A stretch of DNA of 64,000 nt from Dinoroseobacter sp039192165 (GTDB lineage: Bacteria; Pseudomonadota; Alphaproteobacteria; Rhodobacterales; Rhodobacteraceae): positions 1 to 64,000 of the forward strand of contig JBCCXD010000003.1 of the NCBI GenBank assembly GCA_039192165.1. Reading direction: 5' to 3'. Shown piece after piece: positions 45,277 through 54,343 of this stretch (positions are counted from its first letter, which is position 1; each line of letters opens with the position of its first letter). The notes under the pieces are model-generated. The model made no database searches. It was not told the DNA's origin and worked only from the letters and a program-made list of their open reading frames with translations. Made by a program: the position numbers and the translations under genes.

Positions 45277-47238
45277 ATGAAAATGTCCATTACGCTCGAC
45301 CGTCGCGGCTTTCTCGCCAGCACCGCAGGGTTTATTGCTCTGCACCCGTTTTCCGCAAACGCAGCCACCAATCAAGCTCATTTGCGCATCATGGAAACAA
45401 CGGATTTGCATGTCCATGTCTTCCCTTACGACTATTATGCCGACAAGCCCCGGGACACTGTCGGGCTTGCGCGTACCGCTTCGCTGATTCAGGCCATCAG
45501 AGCAGAGGCGTCGAATTCTTTGTTGATCGACAACGGCGACTTTTTGCAGGGCAACCCGATGGGCGATTACATCGCGTATGAACGCGGCATGAAAGAGGGT
45601 GATATGCATCCCATTATTGAGGCCATGAACACGCTTGGCTTTGATGCGTCGACCTTGGGCAATCACGAATTCAACTATGGCCTCGATTTTCTGATGAAAT
45701 CGCTAGCGGGTGCCGATTTCCCTGTCGTCAATGCCAACGTCGCTTTGGAACTCGGCAGCGATCCGACCAAGGACAAAACCCTCATCCCACCTTATGTCAT
45801 TCTCGATCACACAGTCACAGATGGGTCGGGCACCGAACAGTCCGTCAAAGTCGGACTGATCGGTTTTACGCCCCCACAAGTCATGAACTGGGACCGCCGG
45901 CACCTGGAAGGCAAAGTGCAGGCGCGTGATATAATCGAAACTGCCAAGGCCTACATCCCTCAGATGAAGGAGCAAGGCGCGGATATCATTGTCGTGCTGT
46001 CGCATTCCGGCATCGGTGCTGCCGATGCCAGCGACGGGATGGAAAACGCGTCTGTGCCTCTGGCCGGCCTGGACGGTGTGGACGCTATTCTGACGGGCCA
46101 CAGCCATCTTGTCTTCCCGTCGCCCGGTTATGCAGAATTTGCGGGCGCAGACGTGGATACGGGTACGCTCATGGGCACACCCGCGACGATGGGAGGATTC
46201 TGGGGCAGCCATATGGGCCTGATTGACCTGCTGATTGAGAAGGACGGAAACGAATGGCGTGTTGTGTCTGCTGTATCCGAAGCAAGGCCAATCTCGAAAC
46301 GTAACGAGGACCGGTCCATCACGGCTCTGGTTGAAAGTGACGATAAGGTCCTGGCTTCGGTACAGACCGAGCACGACGAGACGTTAGCCTACGTGCGCCG
46401 GGCCGTAGGTAAAACGGACGCACCGCTGCACAGTTACTTCGCTCTGGTCGCAGACGACCCTTCGGTTCAGATCGTCTCAATTGCGCAGCTTTGGTACATT
46501 GAACAAATGATGCAGGGGACAGAGCACGAAGGCCTGCCCATTCTCTCGGCGGCCGCGCCCTTTAAAGCAGGCGGCCGGGGTGGGCCAGAGTACTTTACAG
46601 ATGTTCCAAAGGGCGACGTGGCGATCAAGAACGTGTCTGACCTTTATCTCTATCCGAACACAGCACGTGCAGTGCGGGTGACAGGACAGCAGGTTAAGGA
46701 TTGGTTGGAACGCTCGGCCGGCATCTTCAATCAGGTGACGCCTGGGGCGCAGGACGTAGTTCTGCTGAACCCTGCCTTTCCAAGCTACAACTTCGATGTG
46801 ATCGACGGCGTGGAGTACCAGATCGATCTGTCGCAGCCTTCCAAGTATGATCCGAAGGGAGTGTTGTTGGACGAGAATGCAAGCCGCATCGTTAATCTGA
46901 CATACAACGGTGCGCCACTGGATATGGAAGCCGAGTTCATCATTGCGACAAACAACTACCGGGCAGGTGGCGGCGGCAACTTCCCCGGCGCGACTGGCGA
47001 GACGACAGTCTTTGAAGGGCCTGATACAAACCGAGATGTGATCGTACGCTACATCGTGGAAAAAGGAACGATCAGCCCGCGCGCGGACAGCAACTGGTCG
47101 TTCGCTCCAATGGAGGGCACGACAGTGCTATTTGACACAGGGCCCGCAGCCGCCGCTTACATAGATCAGGTAGATGTCGACATTGAAGAAGCCGGCGATG
47201 GCCCGGACGGCTTTACCCGTTTCCGCATCTCACTGTGA
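45277..47238 (+). CDS. cpdB: 2',3'-cyclic-nucleotide 2'-phosphodiesterase/3'-nucleotidase (TAT-exported)
   Basis: 653 residues from ATG 45277 (ATG 45283 is equally possible; GGGGA upstream). A twin-arginine leader (LDRRGFLASTAGFIAL, cleavage after SANA) precedes the metallophosphatase core: ETTDLHVHVFPYDYY, LIDNGDFLQGNP, TLGNHEFNYGLDF, VVLSHSG and LTGHSHLVFP. The C-terminal 5'-nucleotidase domain contains NLTYNGAPLDMEAEFIIATN NYRAGGGGNFPG. It salvages extracellular nucleotides in the periplasm. CpdB of enterics uses a Sec leader, so the TAT leader is a difference. It converges on the lasso-type locus. Confidence 0.92.
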   Translation: MKMSITLDRRGFLASTAGFIALHPFSANAATNQAHLRIMETTDLHVHVFPYDYYADKPRDTVGLARTASLIQAIRAEASNSLLIDNGDFLQGNPMGDYIAYERGMKEGDMHPIIEAMNTLGFDASTLGNHEFNYGLDFLMKSLAGADFPVVNANVALELGSDPTKDKTLIPPYVILDHTVTDGSGTEQSVKVGLIGFTPPQVMNWDRRHLEGKVQARDIIETAKAYIPQMKEQGADIIVVLSHSGIGAADASDGMENASVPLAGLDGVDAILTGHSHLVFPSPGYAEFAGADVDTGTLMGTPATMGGFWGSHMGLIDLLIEKDGNEWRVVSAVSEARPISKRNEDRSITALVESDDKVLASVQTEHDETLAYVRRAVGKTDAPLHSYFALVADDPSVQIVSIAQLWYIEQMMQGTEHEGLPILSAAAPFKAGGRGGPEYFTDVPKGDVAIKNVSDLYLYPNTARAVRVTGQQVKDWLERSAGIFNQVTPGAQDVVLLNPAFPSYNFDVIDGVEYQIDLSQPSKYDPKGVLLDENASRIVNLTYNGAPLDMEAEFIIATNNYRAGGGGNFPGATGETTVFEGPDTNRDVIVRYIVEKGTISPRADSNWSFAPMEGTTVLFDTGPAAAAYIDQVDVDIEEAGDGPDGFTRFRISL

Positions 47239-47313
47239 GTCGAAGCCTTTGACAAAACAGCGCCTGCGCTTGGACCTTAAGCGCTGATAAAAGAAGTGGT
47301 CGTTCTTTGGGTG

Positions 47314-47348
47314 ACTCAGAGCGCCCGCTGTGTCTGCGGTCTCTGAGT
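47314..47348. terminator. Hairpin between the convergent nucleotidase and cyclase genes
   Basis: Perfect 8-bp arms ACTCAGAG and CTCTGAGT enclose 19 bases that can pair further (CGCCCGC..GCGG). No T-run follows on either strand, so a bidirectional terminator is only plausible from its position between two converging genes. Confidence 0.4.
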
Positions 47349-47410
47349 TAACCAAGGCTTAGGATTTGCTGTCGCAGTGAAGGTCTCCTCTGACGGGCCG
47401 CACCGCGGCT

Positions 47411-49075
47411 TCAAGAAAAACGGGCCCTTGGTGCGTGTCGAACTGCGGCGCTGATGTTTCCATCCGTTACCGCACGTCGCAACCAGAGTTCGCATTCGAT
47501 TGCAGCGGCGAAGTGTGTAGAGTTTGGACTGACACCTAATCGGATCTGGTCGATTGCGCGACGCCAAGCCGTCGGTTTGATCCAGCCGCGCAACGCGAGC
47601 TCGCCGTTTATCAGCGACTCAAGAAAGGCGGGCTCGTTTTGAAGGTCCTTTTCCCGCGAGGGCTGAGTTGACCCCTTGTCTGTTCGCTCCGCGACGTCTT
47701 GAAGGCCCAGCTGCCTGAGCAACTCACGCTGCAGGGCACGATCACCACCAATACCTCGTCGCACATTTGGTGCTATACTCAAACAGTACTCCACAAGCGG
47801 TCGGTGCAATAAGGGATGTACTGTTTCTGTCGTCGGCGACCAAGGTTGAGCAAGGTTTTCGGCTGCGGTCATGTCAAAGATCAATTCCCAAAGAAATCGT
47901 GATGAGGGGTGGGTGACAGCGTGCGCAAGTGGCGCGCGCTCTGAACCCGCTTGTCGTAAGAGCGAAGCGGCAAGCCAATCCGCAGGAGTCAGGTTAGGTT
48001 GCGCGCCTGTGTTTTGTCCCCGGAGATGACGAGCAGCTATGGGTAACGCAACGTAGCGTATGAAGTGCGTAGCGCTGCGATGCCCGCCGCGTTCCTGCGC
48101 GTAGGCTGCGGCTTGCCGCCAGGCCGCAACAAAGCGCCCCTTCACCAAAGGGTCAGCTAAAAATGCAGGCGCAAGACCACCAAAGTCAAAAACGATGTCA
48201 CCACCAACCCCCGTCAAGTGACGTGGCGCATCGTGCAGTCGAAAGTGATCCCCGATACTGCGGATCATGTCGCGGTAGCTGCAACCGCCCGGTTGATCCG
48301 GCAAGTCCGGCAGCGTGGTGGTGAGACTGTCCTGATCAAGTCCGATTTCGGTGAGCGGCACACCGAGCCGATTGGCAACCAACTTTGCGAAGTGGCGATC
48401 GTTGCCCAAGGCTCCCTTTTCGGGGATGTAACTGATTGCCTGAATTTTTCGCCCCATATCGGACGCGATCGCAGCGACGAGTGAGGAGTCGGTTCCGCCA
48501 CTGAGGTCAATTATCGTCGTGCGATCAGCGGCTGCATAGAGGTCTATTGCTTCATTCAACAGGCAATGCAGACGATCAAGCGCATTCCCTTTAAATTCTT
48601 GGTTTGTCGGCTGCCAGGGACGAGAGCTATGCTTGCCCTTATCTCCAAAAATGATCGTTTCACCGCCGTGGAGCCGCCTGACCTTGGCGTAGGGGGTCCG
48701 GTCAAGGACTGGGCGCATAGCCATAAAGCGGGCGAAGAAAACCGGGTCTAATTCCTTGCATCCAACGCGCTGCGCCACTGCTGCCAGCTCAGTGCCAACG
48801 ACGAGCCTATCCTTGGCCTGCGCATAGAATGCCCGGCCGAGACCCAGGCTGCTTTGCACCAAGACCAACAGCTGATCTTCGACGACTGTTGCCGAGTACT
48901 GACCTATCCAAGAGCGGGAGAATCCAGCATGGTTCTCGCGATATGCCCTGACCAGTCCATCGAGACCGCCGGGGCCTACTCCGCTGAGACCAAAGAGCCG
49001 GCCTGCGTCTTGCGCAGTGTTTCCATGGGCTTCGAGAACGTCTCCAGAAGCATCCACTGTGACCAGAAAACCCAT
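47411..49075 (-). CDS. Lasso-type macrocyclase, asparagine-synthetase-B-like (C protein)
   Basis: 554 residues. An N-terminal Ntn-like domain (SWIGQYSATVVEDQLLVLVQ..) has Gly instead of the catalytic Cys after Met, so it has no glutaminase. The ATP-pyrophosphatase domain has the PP-loop DLSGGTDSSLVAA (192-200) and GVGGDIVFDFGG. Lasso C enzymes adenylate an Asp/Glu side chain to close a ring on the core N-terminus. It starts nine bases after the B gene ends, completing an A-B-C order. A generic asparagine synthase is less likely, given the B gene and precursor. Confidence 0.82.
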   Translation of the reverse strand: MGFLVTVDASGDVLEAHGNTAQDAGRLFGLSGVGPGGLDGLVRAYRENHAGFSRSWIGQYSATVVEDQLLVLVQSSLGLGRAFYAQAKDRLVVGTELAAVAQRVGCKELDPVFFARFMAMRPVLDRTPYAKVRRLHGGETIIFGDKGKHSSRPWQPTNQEFKGNALDRLHCLLNEAIDLYAAADRTTIIDLSGGTDSSLVAAIASDMGRKIQAISYIPEKGALGNDRHFAKLVANRLGVPLTEIGLDQDSLTTTLPDLPDQPGGCSYRDMIRSIGDHFRLHDAPRHLTGVGGDIVFDFGGLAPAFLADPLVKGRFVAAWRQAAAYAQERGGHRSATHFIRYVALPIAARHLRGQNTGAQPNLTPADWLAASLLRQAGSERAPLAHAVTHPSSRFLWELIFDMTAAENLAQPWSPTTETVHPLLHRPLVEYCLSIAPNVRRGIGGDRALQRELLRQLGLQDVAERTDKGSTQPSREKDLQNEPAFLESLINGELALRGWIKPTAWRRAIDQIRLGVSPNSTHFAAAIECELWLRRAVTDGNISAAVRHAPRARFS

Positions 49076-49084
49076 TTTGTGCGA

Positions 49085-49741
49085 CTAGCAAACACGCAGA
49101 ATTTCGCGAAATAACGCGACACGGTTTTTTCCGGTTTGGCTCTCCAACACTGGCTCACCATTGGTTTCAACCCAAGCGTGGGCTGTAAACGGATGTCGTT
49201 TGAAACCTATGATGAGTTCCGGTTGCAATGCCGAGTGCCGTAAAAAGGCAAAAAGACCAATCGCGCGCGGTAGGCAATCGAAGTCGCCAAGGCGACTTGG
49301 GAAAACGGCTTCCGCTTTTCGAAACGCATTGATCGCGTTCGGTACGGGTCTGCGCGGTCTATGTGCCAGTGCCCAATCAAGCGATGTGCGGAACGTACTG
49401 TTGGCCAGTTTACGGCGTGCGACAAGCAGAGTTTTAAAGGCCATGGGGACTGCCCCAGGCAAGATTAAAGGCCGGACCACGTTTGCCTTTTGTCGATGCC
49501 GCCCAACAAGACCGGCCTCAAAGAGTGACGCTTCCAATTCCGTGTCTGAGGTGCCTCCAGCGTATTCGACAAACCGTTGCCCTCCTTCTCTATCAAGGGC
49601 GTGGTACTGGCCTGCTTCAAGGTCGAGGATAATTAGAGCATCGTTATCAAAGCGCCATCTGAGGTGTTCAAGCTCTTGATGTCTACTCGCTTGCGCCGCG
49701 GCTAAGGTCTCTGAAGCGATACGCGTACTTAGCGCCGTCAT
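49085..49741 (-). CDS. Lasso peptide biosynthesis B protein (RRE fused to leader protease)
   Basis: 218 residues from the ATG at 49741, which has GGAG six bases upstream (an ATG at 49747 is too close to it). Residues about 25-85 (LRWRFDNDALIILDLEAGQY HALDREGGQRF) form a PqqD-like RiPP recognition element that binds the leader. The rest is a transglutaminase-like B2 protease with FDCLPRAIGLFAFLRHSALQ (Cys about 156) and FTAHAWVE (His about 188). It would cut the leader from the precursor. The start lies inside the precursor gene. Confidence 0.83.
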   Translation of the reverse strand: MTALSTRIASETLAAAQASRHQELEHLRWRFDNDALIILDLEAGQYHALDREGGQRFVEYAGGTSDTELEASLFEAGLVGRHRQKANVVRPLILPGAVPMAFKTLLVARRKLANSTFRTSLDWALAHRPRRPVPNAINAFRKAEAVFPSRLGDFDCLPRAIGLFAFLRHSALQPELIIGFKRHPFTAHAWVETNGEPVLESQTGKNRVALFREILRVC

Positions 49742-49814
49742 CGTCATCTCCAGTAGGATCGAACCCCGTCAGTTCATCGATCTGCCCAATGAGTACAATC
49801 CGAGGTTTCCTCAC
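49683..49814 (-). CDS. Candidate lasso peptide precursor (A)
   Basis: 43 residues from GTG 49814 (GAGG five bases upstream); a TTG at 49862 would give 59. The leader RKPRIVLIGQIDELTG follows the lasso pattern P-x-[LI]-x3-G-x5-T. The following GFDPTGDDDDG gives a Gly start with Asp at ring positions 7-10, then AKYAYRFRDLSRGASE. The conserved Thr falls at -1 instead of -2 if Gly is residue 1, so the cleavage site is uncertain. The position immediately before B and C supports the call. No transporter or isopeptidase gene is adjacent. Confidence 0.65.
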   Translation of the reverse strand: MRKPRIVLIGQIDELTGFDPTGDDDDGAKYAYRFRDLSRGASE

Positions 49815-49862
49815 TTTGTCCTCTGCCAGAACTTTGATCTTGTGAGAATTCGTTTTATCCAA

Positions 49863-50496
49863 CTTTCCAGCCTTTCGTTCAGCCCTGCAATAGAGCAACT
49901 CTGGCAAACCTCACCCTCAAATGCAATTTGTAAACGTCGGAGTTCGGCACGCGCCAACGGGCTGACACACGCAAGCAAAATGCGGACCACTTGAGCGAAA
50001 CATTTAAGCCTCAAAGCCAACTGACACATTCACATGTCACTGGCTCCGATGGTTACTGCAGCAAAGCGGACACTTGGCTCAAAACCAAAAATGGTTGGTT
50101 TGCCGCGCAGAGTGTGCCTTGGACCGTCAATGATCCTCTAAAATGTAGCGATTGCCACCTCTGGCGGGCCGCAACGCTGTATGCACATGGCCGAAGCGAC
50201 GGCGGTTTTGGGACGAAACTCCAGCTCGAGGCGGCCCGAAGCGCAGGACCGTCGCGTTTCCTCTATGCTCGGCTATAAGGCCAAAGCGGTCCATAAGGGA
50301 TGCGATCTAGCTTGGTCTGCCGAACAGCATATCCTTCTTTTTCCCACAGTTCTGCATGAACCGCATTCTCTGTTGGAAAATCGCACACGCGGCAAAAGCT
50401 TAAAAACACTTTCTTTTTCCGAAGCTCAGTCATACCTTTGATAGGCGGGTGACCCTGAAAAAAACGCCCCGGACTGAGTATTCTGAGGAGTAAGTA
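49863..50496. other. Intergenic region between the lasso locus and the metallothionein-like gene
   Basis: About 630 bases. Upstream of the precursor, TTTACA-N-rich sequence near 49930 could be a -35 element, but this is weak. A small minus-strand frame at 50263-50433 is listed separately. No second precursor was found. Confidence 0.4.
50263..50433 (-). CDS. Possible small protein of unknown function
   Basis: A 56-residue frame (MTELRKKKVFLSFCRVCDFP, then ELWEKEGYAVRQTKLDRIPY). It has one CxxC and ordinary composition. AAAGG lies directly before the ATG, too close for a good ribosome site. It is divergent to the metallothionein-like gene, 63 bases away. I do not recognise it, and it may be spurious. 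Confidence 0.3.
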   Translation of the reverse strand: MTELRKKKVFLSFCRVCDFPTENAVHAELWEKEGYAVRQTKLDRIPYGPLWPYSRA

Positions 50497-50649
50497 ATGA
50501 CCGAACTTGATGAATGCGCTTGCGATCAATGCCCGCCGCAGTGTGGATGCACAAAAGAGAAGACAGCTGAAGGACAGTGCTGCTGCGGTGAAAGCTGCAC
50601 CTGCGAAGACTGCGCGTGTGGACCAAGTTGTGGCTGTCCCGGCGAATAA
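50497..50649 (+). CDS. Metallothionein-like Cys-rich protein (50 residues)
   Basis: ATG 50497 has GAGGAG at 50485-50490, an ideal spacing. The product starts MTELDECACDQCPPQCGC and contains 14 Cys in 50 residues, no His and no aromatic residue, with CxC, CCC and CxxC spacings (QCCCGESCTCEDC, ACGPSCGC). This composition is that of a metal-thiolate cluster protein binding Zn, Cd or Cu(I). It lacks the SmtA/BmtA zinc-finger-like region, so it would be a distinct bacterial metallothionein. No metal-responsive regulator gene is adjacent. Confidence 0.75.
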   Translation: MTELDECACDQCPPQCGCTKEKTAEGQCCCGESCTCEDCACGPSCGCPGE

Positions 50650-51196
50650 ATTACCGTTTATGCGCTAATTGAGGAATCCAAGGTTCATACCAATACGGAC
50701 TTAGAAGTGTTGAAGCAGCGTTTGCTAAAACTGTTCATCTCTTAATGCAATGGACCATGCCGCTGATCACTTCTATATCGGGGCACTCGGCATAGATGCC
50801 AATCGGCGGAAAATGCTCCGAAGAGCAGGTAAAGTTGGCCGACCCAAACTCGCCATACTCGCAGGCTTGACGGAAAGAGAGGTCGCTAAGAGTGAAGCCT
50901 CCGGCTCCCAATCATTGGAAACTTCGCCTCCATTAGAGCTACCTGCAGCGTTGCAAGTTCCGCGAGAGTGAAACGCGAGCCCGGGAATGGCGGAGAACGT
51001 CCTTTAAACTCTCTGCGGACTTTGTATTTACACGTGGTTCCAGGTTTACGGAGCACTCAGTGCTCCGGTGTTTCGCAACCAATTATGAACCGTCGGCTAT
51101 GAGAGCGGTCAACCTTTTTGGGCGCCGCTGCCGGGGCAAAAGCATCGGTTAAAGCAATTCGGTAAAATCGACCGCGGCGGAGGAAATAATCCGCTG
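50650..51196. other. Noncoding stretch downstream of the mannosidase operon
   Basis: About 550 bases. A 73-codon frame at 50750-50971 has no ribosome site or known domain and is not accepted as a gene. A hairpin lies at 51049-51067. Confidence 0.4.
51049..51067. terminator. Hairpin downstream of the mannosidase operon
   Basis: CGGAGCAC-TCA-GTGCTCCG is a perfect 8-bp stem with a 3-base loop, 130 bases beyond the stop of the alpha-mannosidase gene. No T-run follows on the minus strand, so termination is uncertain; 3' end protection is an alternative. Confidence 0.4.
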
Positions 51197-54100
51197 CTAC
51201 TTGAGGGGCGCAGAAGACAATCGCAAGCGCAGTGTCACGATCTCATAGTTGGCGATCGGGAGTGATAGGGCATTGCCATCGACCACGAGCGGCTCGGCGA
51301 CATCTTCGAGCAATCCGCAGCGCTCCACAGCTGAGACCAAAGGGTGCAGTGATAGCGTGACATCGCCGCGGGTGTTGTGAGCTTCGTACAGGCGGATAAC
51401 GATCCCATCGCCATCCTCGGCGGGCTTGACCGTTTCGATCACGACACGCTCACTGGAGCAACGGACCAGTGGCGTCTGGTCCCGCGCGCCCTTTCCCGGT
51501 CCGGAGACGACCCGGGGAGGCAAGTTAAGCGCGTAGGCTTCGCGTCGGACATCCACCCGAGTGTCACCTTCGTGAGGCAGCAAAGCATAGGTGAAGCGGT
51601 GGTAACCCTGGTCGGCGGTCTTGTCCGGCATAGTCGCGGACTTAATCAACGAGAGTCGCAAAACATCGTCCCGCACGTCGTAGCCATATTTGCAGTCATT
51701 GAGGAGCGCGACGCCGTAGTTGCCATCGCTGAGATCGGCCCATTTGTGCGCGGGAACTTCGAACTGTGCCGCATCCCAACTGGTGTTGCGGTGCGTGGGG
51801 CGGTCGATCTGGCCCCATTGAATATCAAACTCCGCGCGCATGGCGCGGACCGAGACCGGGAACGCAGCCTTCAGCAGCAAATGCGTCTCATGCCAGTCAA
51901 CCTCTGTATCGAAATCAAGGCGGGCGGAATGGCGGCACAGGCTTATCCGCTGGGTGAGGCGCGAGCGGCGAAAGATGCGCGTGAGTTCAACAGTTGCGCG
52001 CAGCGGGCCCGTTTCAGTGATCTCAAAGCTGTTGAGCGCGGTGATAATCTCCCCCCGGTCTTCGAAGAAGATATCGATATCCCAGGCATCCCAGCTGATT
52101 GGGCGATCCTCGAAGAGCTCAAGCTTGTTGCCCAGGGCGCCGGCTTTCAGAACTTCGCGCGCGGCGCGCTTGTCCCAGATCGAGCTCAGCATGCCATCGC
52201 CATTGATCGTGACGCGCAGGGTTTCGTTTTCCAGAACTGCCCCGCCGTCTTCTGTGGGCGCGGCGTGAGCGCCCGATACCTCTGGTGCGGGGTCCCCGGT
52301 CGCTTCCAGAATGCGTGCTGACAGGGGTGCGGCCTCGGGCAGCTCGATCAACACCCCTTCGGACACCTGTTGTTGCGGCAAAGCCCGCCCCATTTCCGCA
52401 ACAGGGCCTGATCCGGGGGGCAGCAAAGCTTGCCGGGGACGCGGCAAAGGACAGCCATCGAGCACAAGGAAAGCTGCGTCTTTTGGAAGAAGTGCGGCTG
52501 CGGCGCGGGCAAGTGCCGCCTCAGCCGTTTCCGTGATCTCTGCAAAGTCGCGTTTGGCATCTTCGAACACGGCAGGGATGGAAGTGCCGGTCAGGATGTC
52601 ATGGAATTGCAGCGTGCAGAGTTTGCGCCACGCTTCGGTCAGGTCATCGGACGCCTGGCCCGCCACCATGGCCAGCGACATTGCAAGCTCTGAGTCATGG
52701 AGCAGCGCTTCTGCCTTGCGGTTGGCGCGCTTGATCGATCCGTTGCCGGTCAGCACGCCCCGGTGGCCTTCAAGGTAAAACTCACCCAGCCATGTCGGCA
52801 GGTTTGGGGATTTCGCCTCCAGGCTTTCGAAAAAGGCCCGCACGGTGGATTGCTTGAGTTGCGGTGCGCCAGGGAGGGCTTTGTAGACCTCCGCCTTTCG
52901 GATCAGCTCGTCTGTGGGGCCGCCGCCGCCATCACCATAGCCAAATGCGATCAGAAGCTCATGCACACGGTCTTTCATCTTGTTGCGGGTCCAGGTGCCG
53001 ACGACCTCAGCCGCCGTCAGGTCTGATTTGTAGTTGGTCGGGAAAGGCAGGTGCTGCACGGTGCGCGGCGTCGTCAGAAATTGCGCCATCACGCGGGATC
53101 CATCGATCCCTTCCCACCACGTGGTTGAGGCGGGCATCTGGTTGTATTGGTTCCAGTTCACCTTGTTCGTCACGAACCATCGCAGACCTGCCTGTTTCAT
53201 CAGCTGTGGCAGACAGGCCGGAAACCCGAATGTGTCTGGCAGCCAAAGCACGGGGCATTCCGAGCCTTCGCCAAACGTGGTGTCGCAATACTGTCGAGCC
53301 AGCAAAAGCTGACGAACCAAGGCCTCTGACCCAGGCATATTCGCGTCGGGCTCTACCCACATGCCACCCAGGATTTCCCAACGTCCCTCGGCGACGCGGG
53401 TTTTGATGCTCTCGAAGATGTCGGGATAGTCTTCCTGGGTCCATGAATAGAGCTGAGGCTGAGAGTGCGAGAAATGGAACGCCTCGTGTTTCTCCATCAG
53501 GCGCAGAACGTTCGAATAGGTGCGTGCGTTCTTCTGCCGGATCTGCGCGATCGGCCAAAGATAGGCGATATCCATATGCGCATGCCCCGCCGCGTGCAGT
53601 TTAATGTCGAGAGGCGGGCCGGCTTTTTTCAGCCCTTCGCGTAGTCGTTCGGTGGCGGGAGCGACCGAGGCCCGGAAGTCGCTGGCCATAGGGTCGCGGG
53701 TGTCGAGAACCAGGAAGGCTGCATCGAGCGCGTTCAGAATCGCATGCTTTTCCGGTCGGTTCTCGTTCATCTCGGTCGACAGATCGAGCGCTGTTTCGGC
53801 AAGCGTTATAAAATCTTGCAGCCCTCGGTCGATGTCGATCACGGCGCATTCGCGTAGAAAGAGCTGCGAGCGGTCGCTGTCGTCAGGCGGCCAGCCGGTT
53901 AGGCCTGTCCAGCCATGCAGCATCAGTTCATGCGGCAACCCGTCAGATTTTGGCAGATCGATCGTATGGTGGTAGCGGTCGGCGGAGGCATAAGGCGTGC
54001 CATCAATGTAAAGCAGCGCTTCAGGGTGGGTGAAAATGTCTCCTGCGACCCCCAACGGCAGATCGAGCGCGGGGTTGTGCCAGCCTTTAGGGGACACAAA

Positions 54101-54331
54101 GCTGGAGCGCAGAACGAAATGCAAGTTCTGCCCTCCCCAATAGGTGTTCCATTCCAGTCTCTGTCCGTTGCTTTGGCCAGATGAAACTGACGGGTCAGGT
54201 GCCGCAGCGGCATCTGGAAGGGTCTCCAGCGTAAAGGGCTCAATTGCGCGGCTCGCCCTTGCGATATGAGGTCCGATAAGGCGCAGCCGTTGGGCGATCT
54301 TCTCGGCGGTCAGCCGCTGGCGGTGAGACAT
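51197..54331 (-). CDS. Alpha-mannosidase, glycoside hydrolase family 38
   Basis: 1,044 residues. The zinc and catalytic signature is clear: HAAGHAHMDIAYLWP (His250, His252, Asp254), WEILGGMWVEPDANMPG and WLPDTFGF, with the nucleophile Asp366. The C-terminal beta domains are complete (RISLCRHSARLDFDTEVDWH, MRAEFDIQWGQIDRPTHRNT). There is no signal peptide, so it acts in the cytoplasm on imported alpha-mannosides. It is the last gene of an eight-gene operon, 12 bases after the ABC ATPase gene. Confidence 0.93.
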   Translation of the reverse strand: MSHRQRLTAEKIAQRLRLIGPHIARASRAIEPFTLETLPDAAAAPDPSVSSGQSNGQRLEWNTYWGGQNLHFVLRSSFVSPKGWHNPALDLPLGVAGDIFTHPEALLYIDGTPYASADRYHHTIDLPKSDGLPHELMLHGWTGLTGWPPDDSDRSQLFLRECAVIDIDRGLQDFITLAETALDLSTEMNENRPEKHAILNALDAAFLVLDTRDPMASDFRASVAPATERLREGLKKAGPPLDIKLHAAGHAHMDIAYLWPIAQIRQKNARTYSNVLRLMEKHEAFHFSHSQPQLYSWTQEDYPDIFESIKTRVAEGRWEILGGMWVEPDANMPGSEALVRQLLLARQYCDTTFGEGSECPVLWLPDTFGFPACLPQLMKQAGLRWFVTNKVNWNQYNQMPASTTWWEGIDGSRVMAQFLTTPRTVQHLPFPTNYKSDLTAAEVVGTWTRNKMKDRVHELLIAFGYGDGGGGPTDELIRKAEVYKALPGAPQLKQSTVRAFFESLEAKSPNLPTWLGEFYLEGHRGVLTGNGSIKRANRKAEALLHDSELAMSLAMVAGQASDDLTEAWRKLCTLQFHDILTGTSIPAVFEDAKRDFAEITETAEAALARAAAALLPKDAAFLVLDGCPLPRPRQALLPPGSGPVAEMGRALPQQQVSEGVLIELPEAAPLSARILEATGDPAPEVSGAHAAPTEDGGAVLENETLRVTINGDGMLSSIWDKRAAREVLKAGALGNKLELFEDRPISWDAWDIDIFFEDRGEIITALNSFEITETGPLRATVELTRIFRRSRLTQRISLCRHSARLDFDTEVDWHETHLLLKAAFPVSVRAMRAEFDIQWGQIDRPTHRNTSWDAAQFEVPAHKWADLSDGNYGVALLNDCKYGYDVRDDVLRLSLIKSATMPDKTADQGYHRFTYALLPHEGDTRVDVRREAYALNLPPRVVSGPGKGARDQTPLVRCSSERVVIETVKPAEDGDGIVIRLYEAHNTRGDVTLSLHPLVSAVERCGLLEDVAEPLVVDGNALSLPIANYEIVTLRLRLSSAPLK

Positions 54332-54343
54332 GCGGCGCTTCCC

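Noticed and set aside
47411..49075. Ordinary asparagine synthetase (asnB)
   Set aside because: No catalytic Cys after Met, and immediate neighbours are a B2-type protease and a lasso-pattern precursor.
50750..50971. 73-residue frame (FYIGALGIDANRRKML..)
   Set aside because: No ribosome site and no recognisable domain; composition is not convincing.
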